64,000 nucleotides of DNA from Pseudohongiella sp. (GTDB taxonomy: Bacteria > Pseudomonadota > Gammaproteobacteria > Pseudomonadales > Pseudohongiellaceae): assembly GCA_030651695.1 (NCBI GenBank), contig JAUSCD010000019.1, positions 1 through 64,000 of the forward strand, read 5' to 3'. The notes under the pieces were generated by a model, which was not told where the DNA came from, made no database searches, and saw only the letters and a list, made by a program, of their open reading frames with translations. Of the stretch, positions 52,313 to 63,630 are shown piece after piece. The translations under genes and the position numbers were made by a program. How positions within the stretch are numbered: the stretch's first letter is position 1; every line of letters starts with the position of its first letter.

Positions 52313-53038
52313 TCAGAAAACTGAAAGCCCTGCAAAAACCAGCCCCATCAAAGCGCCGATCACACCTCCCCAGACCACCAGCCAACCCAGGTGTTCCCGA
52401 ATCATTTTCTGTACGATAACGCGCACTTGTTCCGGCGTCAGCTCCTGCAATCGCCGCTCCACCAAATCTTCGATCCGTGCAACAACTGCATCACTGTGCG
52501 TCGCAGCAGCGAGCTGCTCGGTGAAGCGACGCTGGAATTCGTCCGACTCCACCATCTCAAGCATAAAAGTACGCATTCGCTCATTAAACGGCTCTCGCAA
52601 ACCGGCCAATGCCTTCGGCCCGCCTATCATACCCAGCATACCACCCATCGAGGATTGCATGATTGCATCAACCAATGAGTCAAAAGCCTTGTCCAGATTC
52701 ATCTCATCAATCATTGATGGCAGCAGTTTATTGATACCACTGTGCATCATGGTGGAAGAGTCAAAAAAACGATCTATATTTTCGGCATTAAAAAACTGCT
52801 GCATGACCATTTCGCGAATACCACGCTTGAACTCCTCAAAGTGCAGCGCGATCACACCAGAGCCATAAAACCCCGGCACCTTTTCGAACAACATATGGAT
52901 GGCCAACGAATTGGTTATCGCACCGGACAAAGCAAACAAACCGGCACTAAGCACCCACGGCGCAATCGGGTCAGGCAAGAGTAATCCGGCGAGCGCCAGC
53001 GCAGCTGCCACTAAATTGGTCAACAATCCTCTATCCAT
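52313..53038 (-). CDS. DUF445 family membrane protein
   Basis: A 241-residue protein with two N-terminal hydrophobic segments (about 5-48, GALALAGLLLPDPIAPWVLSAG like) and one C-terminal helix (WLVVWGGVIGALMGLVFAGL). Between these lies the DUF445 body with HMLFEKVPGFYGSGVI and a helical, coiled-coil-like segment (RRFTEQLAAATHSDAVVARIEDLVERRL). The function of DUF445 (YjiN-related) proteins is unknown. ATG start. Follows the nitrilase gene after 25 bases in the same direction. Confidence 0.85.
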   Translation of the reverse strand: MDRGLLTNLVAAALALAGLLLPDPIAPWVLSAGLFALSGAITNSLAIHMLFEKVPGFYGSGVIALHFEEFKRGIREMVMQQFFNAENIDRFFDSSTMMHSGINKLLPSMIDEMNLDKAFDSLVDAIMQSSMGGMLGMIGGPKALAGLREPFNERMRTFMLEMVESDEFQRRFTEQLAAATHSDAVVARIEDLVERRLQELTPEQVRVIVQKMIREHLGWLVVWGGVIGALMGLVFAGLSVF

Positions 53039-53063
53039 CTATACATTACCTTTGTAACAGTCT

Positions 53064-53927
53064 TCAGTTTTTACCCATGCGCCGGTGTTTGAACACGGGC
53101 ATACGCTGCCTGATGTCCCGCAGTGCTGCATGATCCATATCTGCAACAACAACGCCTTCGCCGGCCTCCAGAACATCCAGAACCCGCCCCCAGGGATCCA
53201 CAATCATGCTATGCCCGAACGTTTCGCGACGTTCATTGTGCACACCGCCCTGCCCTGCACCAATCATATAACATTGGTTCTCGATAGCACGTGCGCGAAG
53301 CAACACTTCCCAGTGCGCCTCCCCGGTAACCCGGGTGAATGCAGAAGGCACGGTAATGAGATCAACAGTGCTGGCAAAATAGTGCCTGTATAACTCCGGG
53401 AAACGGATGTCATAACAGATCGACAATCCCAATCGTCCACAGTCAGTGTCCAGCCACACGGGGGCATCGCCCGCTTCAAAGCTGTCTGACTCGGCATAAC
53501 GCGATTGCCTGTCGCTGACCTCAACATCGAACAAATGCATTTTGTCGTAACGTGCTGCAAGTTCTCCGACCGGATTGAATACCAGCGAAGCCGGGCGCAC
53601 GCGGCCGTCGGTCAATTCTGTAACTGCCTGCCCGGCTCTCGGCGGGCGGGTAATTAACGGAATAGTGCCACCAACAAGCCAGATGCCAAACTGCTGCGCA
53701 AGGCGCGATAACAAACCCTGCAAAGGCGCAGCCAGATCTCCCTCTCGCTCCGCAAACCGGGCCTGAGGCCCGCCATCAAGCACAGCAAAGTTCTCTGGCA
53801 GCACAACCATGCCTGCACCGCGTTCAGCCGCTTCGGTAACCAGACGTTCTGCACTGGCCATATTGATGTTGATATCTGCAGTGCTCACCATCTGTACGGC
53901 CGCAATGCGCTGAAATTTGCTTGTCAT
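53064..53927 (-). CDS. Nitrilase-superfamily amidase (deaminated glutathione amidase-like)
   Basis: A 287-residue carbon-nitrogen hydrolase from the ATG at 53927; an upstream start at 53972 would enter the yhdP coding region. The Glu-Lys-Cys triad is visible as VVLPENFAVL (Glu), RYDKMHLFDV (Lys) and LGLSICYDIRFPELYR (Cys). This is the Nit1/YafV pattern, repairing dGSH formed by transaminases. Downstream of yhdP by 28 bases, as in other gammaproteobacteria. Confidence 0.92.
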   Translation of the reverse strand: MTSKFQRIAAVQMVSTADININMASAERLVTEAAERGAGMVVLPENFAVLDGGPQARFAEREGDLAAPLQGLLSRLAQQFGIWLVGGTIPLITRPPRAGQAVTELTDGRVRPASLVFNPVGELAARYDKMHLFDVEVSDRQSRYAESDSFEAGDAPVWLDTDCGRLGLSICYDIRFPELYRHYFASTVDLITVPSAFTRVTGEAHWEVLLRARAIENQCYMIGAGQGGVHNERRETFGHSMIVDPWGRVLDVLEAGEGVVVADMDHAALRDIRQRMPVFKHRRMGKN

Positions 53928-53955
53928 AGTTGTCTCAGATGATTGATACACGGCG

Positions 53956-56900
53956 TCAACTGCCACTTGCAAAAACCTGGTATAGCCTTGGCTCCACGGA
54001 ATCCCATGGCCCTTTCAGTGTGTATTGGGCGCTGGTCAGGTTATCCACCTGTTCCCCGAATATGCGATCAAACAGGAACACCCCTATGGCCAGTTGCCAG
54101 TTGATCAGATTGTTGAGCACTGCCAGTCCGCTCAACCAGGGGATATTTTCGCTCACCGGCAGAGTAATATATAAATCAGCATCAATTGTCTGCTCTGCGA
54201 GACTCAATTCGCCAGCCACCTGAAACAGACTGGCCGGTCCAATAATCTGCAGACGGTCAACAATTTTGACTATTCCATCAGTCAGATTGACCTGGCCACT
54301 GATCTCATCATAAGACAGCCCCGAACGCACGAAGTCGTCGCTGAAACGCAATCGCCTGACAACAGCATCGAAATTGATGATGCTGATCAGGCGCAGCGCA
54401 CTGTTGGCGACACCCGCACGCTGCTGAAAACGACCGTTATTGATTTTGATATCCACATCGCCATTTAACCCCAATGCAGAGAAATACGCCGGAGTACCAT
54501 CCCAATTCAGGCGGGCATCGAAACTGGCCGATGAACTTTGCAGGCTGGGTGCGTAGCCATAAGCGCTTAACACAGGTCCTATATCTGTTGCGGTGATTTG
54601 CGCATCCAGTTCACTGCGATGGGTCTGACCGTCATAGATCCAGCGGAATTCTGCAGGCCGGGCAGCATTGCCAATAGACAAGCCCCGCGCTGTTGTCTGC
54701 AGATTACGAAAGCTGGCACCGCTCTCGCCGGCTTCCAGAGTAAAATTCCACGAACCAAAATCGGCTCCGGACAATGTCAGTTTTTCCACTGAAAACTGCA
54801 TTGATGGAAAATTCCGGGGATCAAGTGCGACCAGAGGATCCTCTCTTGGCAACTCATATTCAACGGCAGGCAGATCTTCCAGATCAAACTCACCAACATC
54901 CACTTCGAGCCCGGCGACAGCAGCATCGGGCTCTTCAACAGTGGCTTCATCGGGTGATCCGGCAAGGGGATCGCCCAGTGTTTCAACGAGCGAAGCAACT
55001 ACTGTCTCTGCGATAGTCTCCGGTTCCGGCGCCTCACCCAGATGCAGATAGTCCAGATCAATCCGCCACGGTTCACCGTCGGCCAATGCATACACTACGC
55101 GGCCACTGATATCATCGCCCAACAATCCGAGTTCCCAGGCGTCCGGGATTCTGCGCAAGCTCAAGTTAAGCTGATCAAAATTCTCACCGGCCACCGCAAG
55201 CTCGCCAACGCTGAGCTCAGCCGAACCCTGCAACTGCGAAAGCCAGTTCATTGATCCGCTGGCAACCGCGCCAGTGGCAGGCTCTGTTGTAAACATTTCC
55301 GAAAAGCTGCGCTGCCACTCGGCATAATCAACTTTGGGGAGAGATCCCAGCACTTCGACTCCCGGCGCCGCGGGATTGAGCCGACGAACCCTCAAACCCT
55401 CCGATGTAGCCCCCAAAAATATCAGCCCGCTTTGCGGCAAACCATCAACCAACATCATATTCATCTGCACCAGATCCTGCCATTGCAGATCTATAACAGG
55501 GCCCGCTGGTCGGAATTCCAGCCGTAGATCCATTGCTCTGGCCTGATCAGCTGGTTTGTTAAAAGGCTCAGGCAAACTTACTGCCACGGTCTCCAGATTG
55601 GAACGCACCCGCAAACCCGGGTACCGGGCAGTGCTGCCTACAGCACCGCCACCAGTCGCAGTCTCGCCTGCCGGAAACTGGAGCTCAGCCTGGTAACTCA
55701 GCTCCCCTTCAAATTGGGACAACAATGGTTTGACTGCGGCAGGAAATCCGTTCCACTCCTGAAGAGCATCAGGGCTTGTCACTCCCTCCCAGCTCACCAC
55801 AGTCGAGCGCACATCAGAAGGACTATCTGCCGCAGCAGCCAAAGCACCGGCCACGATACTGGCTGTCAATGGCTGACCCAGAGCGGCACCTGTCAGCCCC
55901 TCACTGCGCAAACCCAGCTCGTCCGAGTATAACAAGCGTCCGGCAAGCGCTTCGATCTGAAGATCATATTCCGGAATAAACAATCTGTTATCTTCAAATG
56001 CAAGCGAGAGAGACACGGCGGGCCGGGCCCCTTCTATGTAGAGCGGGATGCTCAGCTCCAGTTCAATATCGGTGTCGCCTTCGGCTGTCCAACTGGAAAA
56101 ATACTGTGCAATACCTTCTGTAACCGGGGTGCGCTGTAAGTATTGCAAGCCTTGAGCAGCACTGCCACGACCCAGACCACTGACGGTAAGCCAACGCCCG
56201 CCTCCCGGGTTCGGTGTGACGCTGGCAACACTGGAGTTGAAGTTGATACCCAGCGAGCTACCCGCACTAGCGGAAATGTCGACCTGCCCGTTATCCACCA
56301 CTACAAACCCGTCCAGTTCCTCAAGTTCAGGCCAGGCCGGATCAAAGCGCACAGTGCCATCTGCCACACTAAAGAACATTTGCAATGTACGCTCTACGGG
56401 TTCAGAGTTTTGCTGCACGCGCCCACGGAAAATCAACCCACTGCCGGCGCCTTCGCCCGCCAGTACGGCATCATTGACCCACCCCAACACACCTTGCGCA
56501 GAACGAGGCGCATTCGGAGCGGTTGGCAGGTAAGGCGCCTTCCGGCTGATATCCACTGCCAGCGCTCCGAGCTGAAGCTCAATATCGATGTAGCGCTCTT
56601 CGCCCAACTGGATTTCGGTAGCAAACTTCCCCCGCGCATTTACAATATCGGACTCTGCCACCACCACTCCGCTGGCAATCCGGATGTTTGCATCACCGAC
56701 TGCATCAACAAGGAAACCAACCCGCCCATTAACACGGTCATAGTTCCAGATGTCGTTAAACAGATTGGGCAGATGCATCGACAAACTTGTACTGTCGACT
56801 TCCACAAAACCCCGGGCGAGTGCCGACCCGGCATCAATATTCAATTCGGCGTAACCATCGACTCCCCAGAATGAAGGTGCGCCACGAAAAGCGCTGATCG

Positions 56901-58131
56901 CACCCTGCTCGATATTGCTGACCAGACTGATAGCTGAGAGTGCGTTGTCCGCAAAACTCGCATTAAGCTTGAGTCGCTGCAGCTGTCCTCTCGGGTTGAA
57001 ACCGAGGACCTCTTCAGTCAATCGCGCATCAAGTGGTAAAGTTGTCAGGATTCGGGAAAGCATACCCAGTTCGAGTGCTTCCAGTTGCAACTCCGCCGCC
57101 GCACCGGGTTGGTAGCTGAGCGACAGATCACCCTGCGGCCATGACTGCCCTGCGAGTTCAAATGACATATCGTCGGCATACAATACCCACAGATTGCGTT
57201 CGACTTCGTGACTGATATGAAGACTGCGCACGCGCATATTTTCGAGCGCTAATATCTCACCGGAATGTCCTTCAGACTGAGAATTTATGGTCAGATCACC
57301 CTGACCTGTGAACACCAGATTGCGCACCTGCCCATTTTCGAAATCTACCCACAGCTCTCCTGCAACATCGGTCTCTGCAACATCAACCGAAGCATCTCCG
57401 TTAGCGGGAAATGCTGGCATAAAAACGCTGTAATCCGCCCGCGGCAATCTCAGGTAGGCTTGTCCGCCCAGTTCGGCGAGAACAGATCCGGTCAACTCGG
57501 CATCGATACGGATCAGATCAGAACTTCCGGGAAGTTGTGCCTGAACACTCAGCAGGTGCAAGCCGGGACTATTTTGCAGATCCAGCTGAGCCTGCTCCAG
57601 CGAGGTACTGTTGCCGTCACGATCAATAAAACCAAGATGCGTATCGGTCAGACTCAACCGTGCAAGGCGCGTCAGCAGCTGAAAGACAACCTCGGGACCA
57701 GGAGCAGGACCAGTTCCGGTTACTCCGGCGAGTTGCCAGCGCCCGTCGGACTGTTGCTCAAATCTTATATCCAGCGCTTCGATAACTGTACTGGCGACTA
57801 CCAGCCGGCGCTGCTGCGCGCTCTCCAGCAGAGATGGGGAGACAGAGACACGTTGCAGTTGCAGAGAACTATCCTCGCCCAGTCTCAAGTCTTCCAGAAT
57901 AAAACGGGGGGTAAACTGCAACCACTCACCGGTTAATCGCCCGATACTGACAGGCATGCCGAGCTCCAGAGTCAGGCGCTGTTCAAGCCAGTCTTTGTAA
58001 TCGGCAACACGAGGCGTCAACTGCCGGCCGACACTGACATAGAGTGCCAGGCCGACCAGCATGATCAGCAGTAAAATCGTCAGCGCTCGCAGCACTGCCG
58101 AGGCAAAAGCCCGTGATTTCCGAAGAATCAT
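53956..58131 (-). CDS. yhdP: YhdP, AsmA-like inter-membrane phospholipid transporter
   Basis: A 1391-residue protein with one N-terminal anchor (VLRALTILLLIMLVGLALYVSVG, about 12-36) followed by a long beta-rich region of the DUF3971/TIGR02099 type, similar to AsmA and TamB proteins. Members form hydrophobic bridges between the inner and outer membranes and move phospholipids outward. The C terminus SENIPWLSGLAVLNNLINWQLAIGVFLFDRIFGEQVDNL is well conserved. Size is normal. It is 9 bases from rng, in the conserved rng-yhdP-nit order. Confidence 0.93.
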   Translation of the reverse strand: MILRKSRAFASAVLRALTILLLIMLVGLALYVSVGRQLTPRVADYKDWLEQRLTLELGMPVSIGRLTGEWLQFTPRFILEDLRLGEDSSLQLQRVSVSPSLLESAQQRRLVVASTVIEALDIRFEQQSDGRWQLAGVTGTGPAPGPEVVFQLLTRLARLSLTDTHLGFIDRDGNSTSLEQAQLDLQNSPGLHLLSVQAQLPGSSDLIRIDAELTGSVLAELGGQAYLRLPRADYSVFMPAFPANGDASVDVAETDVAGELWVDFENGQVRNLVFTGQGDLTINSQSEGHSGEILALENMRVRSLHISHEVERNLWVLYADDMSFELAGQSWPQGDLSLSYQPGAAAELQLEALELGMLSRILTTLPLDARLTEEVLGFNPRGQLQRLKLNASFADNALSAISLVSNIEQGAISAFRGAPSFWGVDGYAELNIDAGSALARGFVEVDSTSLSMHLPNLFNDIWNYDRVNGRVGFLVDAVGDANIRIASGVVVAESDIVNARGKFATEIQLGEERYIDIELQLGALAVDISRKAPYLPTAPNAPRSAQGVLGWVNDAVLAGEGAGSGLIFRGRVQQNSEPVERTLQMFFSVADGTVRFDPAWPELEELDGFVVVDNGQVDISASAGSSLGINFNSSVASVTPNPGGGRWLTVSGLGRGSAAQGLQYLQRTPVTEGIAQYFSSWTAEGDTDIELELSIPLYIEGARPAVSLSLAFEDNRLFIPEYDLQIEALAGRLLYSDELGLRSEGLTGAALGQPLTASIVAGALAAAADSPSDVRSTVVSWEGVTSPDALQEWNGFPAAVKPLLSQFEGELSYQAELQFPAGETATGGGAVGSTARYPGLRVRSNLETVAVSLPEPFNKPADQARAMDLRLEFRPAGPVIDLQWQDLVQMNMMLVDGLPQSGLIFLGATSEGLRVRRLNPAAPGVEVLGSLPKVDYAEWQRSFSEMFTTEPATGAVASGSMNWLSQLQGSAELSVGELAVAGENFDQLNLSLRRIPDAWELGLLGDDISGRVVYALADGEPWRIDLDYLHLGEAPEPETIAETVVASLVETLGDPLAGSPDEATVEEPDAAVAGLEVDVGEFDLEDLPAVEYELPREDPLVALDPRNFPSMQFSVEKLTLSGADFGSWNFTLEAGESGASFRNLQTTARGLSIGNAARPAEFRWIYDGQTHRSELDAQITATDIGPVLSAYGYAPSLQSSSASFDARLNWDGTPAYFSALGLNGDVDIKINNGRFQQRAGVANSALRLISIINFDAVVRRLRFSDDFVRSGLSYDEISGQVNLTDGIVKIVDRLQIIGPASLFQVAGELSLAEQTIDADLYITLPVSENIPWLSGLAVLNNLINWQLAIGVFLFDRIFGEQVDNLTSAQYTLKGPWDSVEPRLYQVFASGS

Positions 58132-58140
58132 AAGTGCCTG

Positions 58141-59619
58141 TTAAAACAGAACAACGTCATATTGTTCCTGAGTATACATGGGTTCAACTTCAAACCGGAT
58201 GGTTTTACCCGTCAGCACTTCAAGGTCAGCCAGTGTGCTGGATTCCTCATCCAGCAACCGATCAACAACCACCTGGGACGCCATGACCAACAACTCATCG
58301 TTCTCGTATACCCGTGCCACCCGGACAATTTCCCTGAAAATTTCGTAGCAGATTGTCTCCGGCGTTTTCAGGCGGCCGCGTCCCTCACACACCGGGCAGG
58401 GACTACACAGAATCTGCCCCAGGCTTTCGCGGGTGCGCTTGCGAGTCATTTCCACCAGCCCCAGTTCGGAGATACCGGTCACTGAAGTTCTGGCGTAATC
58501 CTTTTCCAGCGCCTTGGTCAGAGTACGCAGCACCTGGCGCTGATGCTCCGCGTCCTCCATATCAATAAAGTCCAGAATGATAAGCCCGCCCAGATTACGT
58601 ATACGTAACTGCCGGGCGATTGCTGTCGCTGCCTCCAGATTGGTTTTTAATACCGTTTCCGCGTGATTTTTACTACCCAGATAAGCGCCGGTATTTACAT
58701 CAATCGTGGTCATCGCTTCGGTCTGATCAATAATCAAATCGCCGCCTGACTTCAGTTTGACCTGACGCCCAAGAGCTTTGTGAATCTCATCATCTATACC
58801 ATAGAGATCAAAAATTGGTCTCTCGCCGACATAAAGCTCTACACGGTCCTTGAAGTCAGGAATAAAATCCTGAACAAAATTGGCGATCTCTGCAAAAGCC
58901 TCAGTGGTATCTACACGAATTTTTTCAATGTTCGGCGTTATCAGGTCGCGCACAGCACGCAAATACAGCGGCAGGTCGCGATAGAGTACGCGGATCTCTT
59001 TGCTCTTGCCTATGCGTCGTTCAACGGCCGCCCACAACTTGCGCAGAAAACGGATATCTTCCAGCAACTCATCTTCGGTGGCGCCTTCCGCTGCGGTGCG
59101 GATGATAAAACCACCTTTGTCTCGCATGGACTCTTTTTCCACACAGGTTTCCAGCAAGACCTGCAGACGATTGCGCTCTTCCTCGTCCTCAAGCCTCTGA
59201 GAGATTCCAATGTGCAGATTGCGAGGCAGGAACACCAGATGTCTGGAGGGCAGCGTCAAATGCGTGGTCAGCCGGGCTCCCTTGGATCCGATAGGATCTT
59301 TCGCAACCTGCACCACGATCAACTGCCCTTCCCGCAGCAAAAGGCTGATGTCGACCGGATTGTCTTCCTGAACTTCCAGGCCATCGGGACCGATAGGAGC
59401 AATGTCTGCGCTGTGCAAAAATGCTGCACGCTCGAGACCTATATCAACAAACGCAGCCTCCATACCGGGCATCACGCGAACCACTTTGCCCAGAAAAATG
59501 TCACCGACATAACCACTGCGGCTATGCCGCTCCAGGTAGATTTCCTGCAGCAGCCCGTTTTCGATCAAGGCCAGCCGGGTTTCGCGCGGAGTGACGTTTA
59601 TGAGAATTTCTTCACTCAA
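58141..59619 (-). CDS. rng: Ribonuclease G
   Basis: A 492-residue endonuclease of 5S/16S rRNA 5' processing and mRNA decay. The N-terminal S1-like fold has EILINVTPRETRLALIE and GYVGDIFLGKVVRVMPGMEAAFVDIG, the DNase I-like catalytic domain IDVNTGAYLGS and LIILDFIDMEDAEHQ with the metal-binding Asp pair, and the zinc link ILCSPCPVCEGRG. TTG start at 59619 with AGGAG eight bases upstream, starting beside the maf stop. Length is normal for RNase G. Confidence 0.95.
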   Translation of the reverse strand: MSEEILINVTPRETRLALIENGLLQEIYLERHSRSGYVGDIFLGKVVRVMPGMEAAFVDIGLERAAFLHSADIAPIGPDGLEVQEDNPVDISLLLREGQLIVVQVAKDPIGSKGARLTTHLTLPSRHLVFLPRNLHIGISQRLEDEEERNRLQVLLETCVEKESMRDKGGFIIRTAAEGATEDELLEDIRFLRKLWAAVERRIGKSKEIRVLYRDLPLYLRAVRDLITPNIEKIRVDTTEAFAEIANFVQDFIPDFKDRVELYVGERPIFDLYGIDDEIHKALGRQVKLKSGGDLIIDQTEAMTTIDVNTGAYLGSKNHAETVLKTNLEAATAIARQLRIRNLGGLIILDFIDMEDAEHQRQVLRTLTKALEKDYARTSVTGISELGLVEMTRKRTRESLGQILCSPCPVCEGRGRLKTPETICYEIFREIVRVARVYENDELLVMASQVVVDRLLDEESSTLADLEVLTGKTIRFEVEPMYTQEQYDVVLF

Positions 59620-60282
59620 TCAGTTTGCTCCTGTTTCGGCAGACGGTGCATCGGCAAATAGCCGGGCACTGGAAGACAGCGCCGTTGGCACAGAAAACTC
59701 GCGCAACAACTCGGCGGTCTCGAACAATGGCAACCCAACGACGCCGCTATAACTGCCTTCCAGATAATTAATAAACAACGCTCCCAGCCCCTGCACTGCA
59801 TAGCCCCCAGCCTTACCGAGTGGCTCACCGCTTTGCCAGTATGCATCGATATCCTGTTGGCTCAGCACCCGGAAACGCACTTTTGTGGTTGATACACGTA
59901 CCCCGCAGCGTTCGCGTTGCATAACACAGACCGCCGATATGACACGATGCTCACATCCTGAGAGCAGCTTTAACATGCGCTCAGCATCTGCTGCATCCTG
60001 TGGCTTGCCAAGCACCTGATTTTCAACAACAACGATGGTATCGGCACCCAGAACCGGCCTTCCGGCCGCTTCTTTTTCAACAGATTCGACCGCAGCGGCC
60101 TTGGCCTGTGCCAGCCGGCACACGTAGTCATACGCAGGTTCTGCTGACAACCGGGTTTCGTCTACGTCATGAACAATGACCTCGAATTGCACGCCAATCT
60201 GCTCCAGCAGTTCGCGCCGGCGCGGAGACGCAGAGGCCAGAACCAGCGTTTGGAGGGCAGAGCTGTGCGCAGCAGGTTGCAT
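59620..60282 (-). CDS. maf: Maf family nucleotide pyrophosphatase
   Basis: A protein of about 220 residues. Start is uncertain: ATG at 60282 fits family length; ATG at 60327 and TTG at 60375 (overlapping mreD) would add an unconserved head. The Maf fold shows LVLASASPRRRELLEQIG, DTIVVVENQVLGKPQDAADA and KAGGYAVQGLGALFINYLEGSYSGVVGLPLFE. It hydrolyses non-canonical or modified nucleoside triphosphates (dTTP/UTP or m7GTP), limiting their insertion. Lies between mreD and rng. Confidence 0.92.
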   Translation of the reverse strand: MQPAAHSSALQTLVLASASPRRRELLEQIGVQFEVIVHDVDETRLSAEPAYDYVCRLAQAKAAAVESVEKEAAGRPVLGADTIVVVENQVLGKPQDAADAERMLKLLSGCEHRVISAVCVMQRERCGVRVSTTKVRFRVLSQQDIDAYWQSGEPLGKAGGYAVQGLGALFINYLEGSYSGVVGLPLFETAELLREFSVPTALSSSARLFADAPSAETGAN

Positions 60283-60361
60283 AACAGAAGATTCCAATTC
60301 AGGGGGAGGTGAAAAAGCAGGATTCATAGCAGGCGAATTCCTGATAGAAACCCGGCGCGCA

Positions 60362-60850
60362 TCAACGGATATCAAACCCGCGGCGCAACTGTCTCAGGAA
60401 CATAAACAGCCACGGCCAGACAAAGGCGCTGGACAGCGCGCCCAGCAAAAACAGCATACCACCCGGAGCAGTCTGTGCCGTCATGACCTTGATCCAGTAG
60501 GTGCCGGTCATTACCAACCCTACCAGTGCCAGTACTATGCCACTCTGTTGTAAGGACGAAAACAGTCGCAAACGCTGGTGCACACTCAACGTGATATAGG
60601 CAAGCACGGCAAACGTGAGCGCGTGGATACCCAGCATGGAACCCTCAAGAATGTCGGTAAATATACCTGCCATCCACGCAGAACCAATTCCGATCCGATA
60701 CGGCAACGCCATTATCCAGTAGATCAAAACCAACATTACCCATTGTGGCCGATAGTGCATTGCCCACTCCGGAAACGGGACTATCGCCAGCAGGTAAGCC
60801 ACCAGAAAACTGAGCACAACCACCCACATACCATTGGATCTTGGAGTCAT
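60362..60850 (-). CDS. mreD: Rod-shape determining membrane protein MreD
   Basis: A 162-residue inner-membrane protein with five predicted helices; VVVLSFLVAYLLAIVPFPEWAMHYRPQW opens and ILEGSMLGIHALTFAVLAYI lies in the middle. It is part of the elongasome (MreBCD with RodA and PBP2). ATG at 60850 overlaps the mreC stop by four bases. Sequence conservation of MreD is low, so identity rests on length, topology and position. Confidence 0.92.
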   Translation of the reverse strand: MTPRSNGMWVVVLSFLVAYLLAIVPFPEWAMHYRPQWVMLVLIYWIMALPYRIGIGSAWMAGIFTDILEGSMLGIHALTFAVLAYITLSVHQRLRLFSSLQQSGIVLALVGLVMTGTYWIKVMTAQTAPGGMLFLLGALSSAFVWPWLFMFLRQLRRGFDIR

Positions 60851-61812
60851 GGAGCATCTCCCTGCAAAATCTCCGGAGCAGGCAGTTCAGCAGCCGGAGC
60901 CACATCTTCAGAAACGTCAGCGGGAGCCGTCAGCGAATCGGAGCCCGAAGAACCTGAGTCAAAAATAACAGGCGCCCCCATGATCGCTTCATTGTCCGGC
61001 AATACCAGCATCACGTGGCGGGTCCTGTCCATCTGAGCCAGGGGCCGTGCCCGGATCAGCGCAAAAGGCTGGCCCGGATCGTGAACCACGCTGGTCACAC
61101 GGGCGACGGGATAGTCCTTGGGAAATCGCTGCCCGAGCCCGGAACTGACCAACAGATCGCCCACTACAATGTCCGCTGTATCAGGTACAAATTCCAACTC
61201 AAGACCAGGTGCATCTGCCCGCCCTCCGCGCGCAATTGCACGTTCGCCGTTCCGATTGACCTGCACCGGAGTGCCATGGCGGGAATCAGTGATTAAAAGG
61301 ACCCAACTGGTAAACGGCAGCACTTCTTCCACCTGCCCCATCAATCCATGAGCATCAAGCAATGCCTGACCTTCAAAAACGCCGTTGTGGGCGCCGCGGT
61401 TAATCAGCACCCGGCGGGAGCCGGGATCATTGGAAACATTGATGATTTCGGCCGTCATGACCCGCCCCTGAACAGCCTGTGAAGCTTCCTGTAACTCACG
61501 CAGACGACTGTTCTCACTGGCCAGGCCAGCCAGCAATTGCAGCTCGCGCTGGGCAAACAGCAGCTGTTGACGCAATTCGGTATTTTCTTCAAGCAAGTCG
61601 CGCTGGGATACAAAAACGTCGTCTATCCAGGCGGAAACGCGGGCAGGTGTATCTGCCACCCAATACACGGGCGTGGTCAGATAAGCCATGGTGAAACGTA
61701 CCCGGTCCAGATAAGCAAACCGGCTGTCGACATACATAAGCGCCAAGGCCAGTGCCACAAAGGCCACCAGCCTGTATTCAAGCGAAACCGCTTTGATGAA
61801 TAAGGTTTTAAT
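60847..61812 (-). CDS. mreC: Rod-shape determining protein MreC, probable AUU start
   Basis: An inner-membrane-anchored, periplasmic protein of 321 residues if started at the ATT at 61812; with the GTG at 61767 it would be 306. The longer form begins (M)KTLFIKAVSLEYRLVAF, the head normally seen in MreC (K-x-LF-x3-SL), followed by its membrane helix, coiled coil (61560 region: LLEENTELRQQLLFAQRELQ, shown as two parts) and beta domain. AGAGGT is six bases before ATT; GTG has no good site. It organises the elongasome between MreB and PBP2. It is 24 bases after mreB. Confidence 0.93.
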   Translation of the reverse strand: MKTLFIKAVSLEYRLVAFVALALALMYVDSRFAYLDRVRFTMAYLTTPVYWVADTPARVSAWIDDVFVSQRDLLEENTELRQQLLFAQRELQLLAGLASENSRLRELQEASQAVQGRVMTAEIINVSNDPGSRRVLINRGAHNGVFEGQALLDAHGLMGQVEEVLPFTSWVLLITDSRHGTPVQVNRNGERAIARGGRADAPGLELEFVPDTADIVVGDLLVSSGLGQRFPKDYPVARVTSVVHDPGQPFALIRARPLAQMDRTRHVMLVLPDNEAIMGAPVIFDSGSSGSDSLTAPADVSEDVAPAAELPAPEILQGDAP

Positions 61813-61836
61813 AACAGAACCTCTGGCTTTCCGGGA

Positions 61837-63259
<1,423 letters not shown>

Positions 63260-63547
63260 ATGGCATTAAGTAAGAACGATGTGGAAAAAATTGCGCATCT
63301 GGCAAGGCTACAGATTAATGATGCTGATGCCTCTGAAGTTGGCCAGCGTATTTCCAATATCCTTGAGATGATCGACCAGATGCAGAACGTCGATACGTCC
63401 GAAGTAAGCCCTATGGCTCATCCTTTTGACGCAGTTCAGCGCTTGCGCCCGGACCTGGTGACTGAAAAGAACCAGCGCGACTATTACCAGAAGATTGCAC
63501 CGGCAACACAGGATGGACTGTATCTGGTACCACGCGTCATTGAATAA
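63260..63547 (+). CDS. gatC: Asp-tRNA(Asn)/Glu-tRNA(Gln) amidotransferase subunit C
   Basis: A 95-residue Gat[48 protein letters not shown] and a tail [16 protein letters not shown] are strongly conserved. It stabilises the GatAB complex that makes Gln-tRNA(Gln) or Asn-tRNA(Asn) from misacylated tRNAs. Start ATG at 63260, GGGAG upstream. gatA starts 83 bases downstream. Confidence 0.96.
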   Translation: MALSKNDVEKIAHLARLQINDADASEVGQRISNILEMIDQMQNVDTSEVSPMAHPFDAVQRLRPDLVTEKNQRDYYQKIAPATQDGLYLVPRVIE

Positions 63548-63630
63548 TCAGGGCGTATAAAGGCTGAATCAGAGTTTTTTGAGTCACTCTCACAGATCCG
63601 GATTACGGATCAGCAAGGAACACACCGCTT

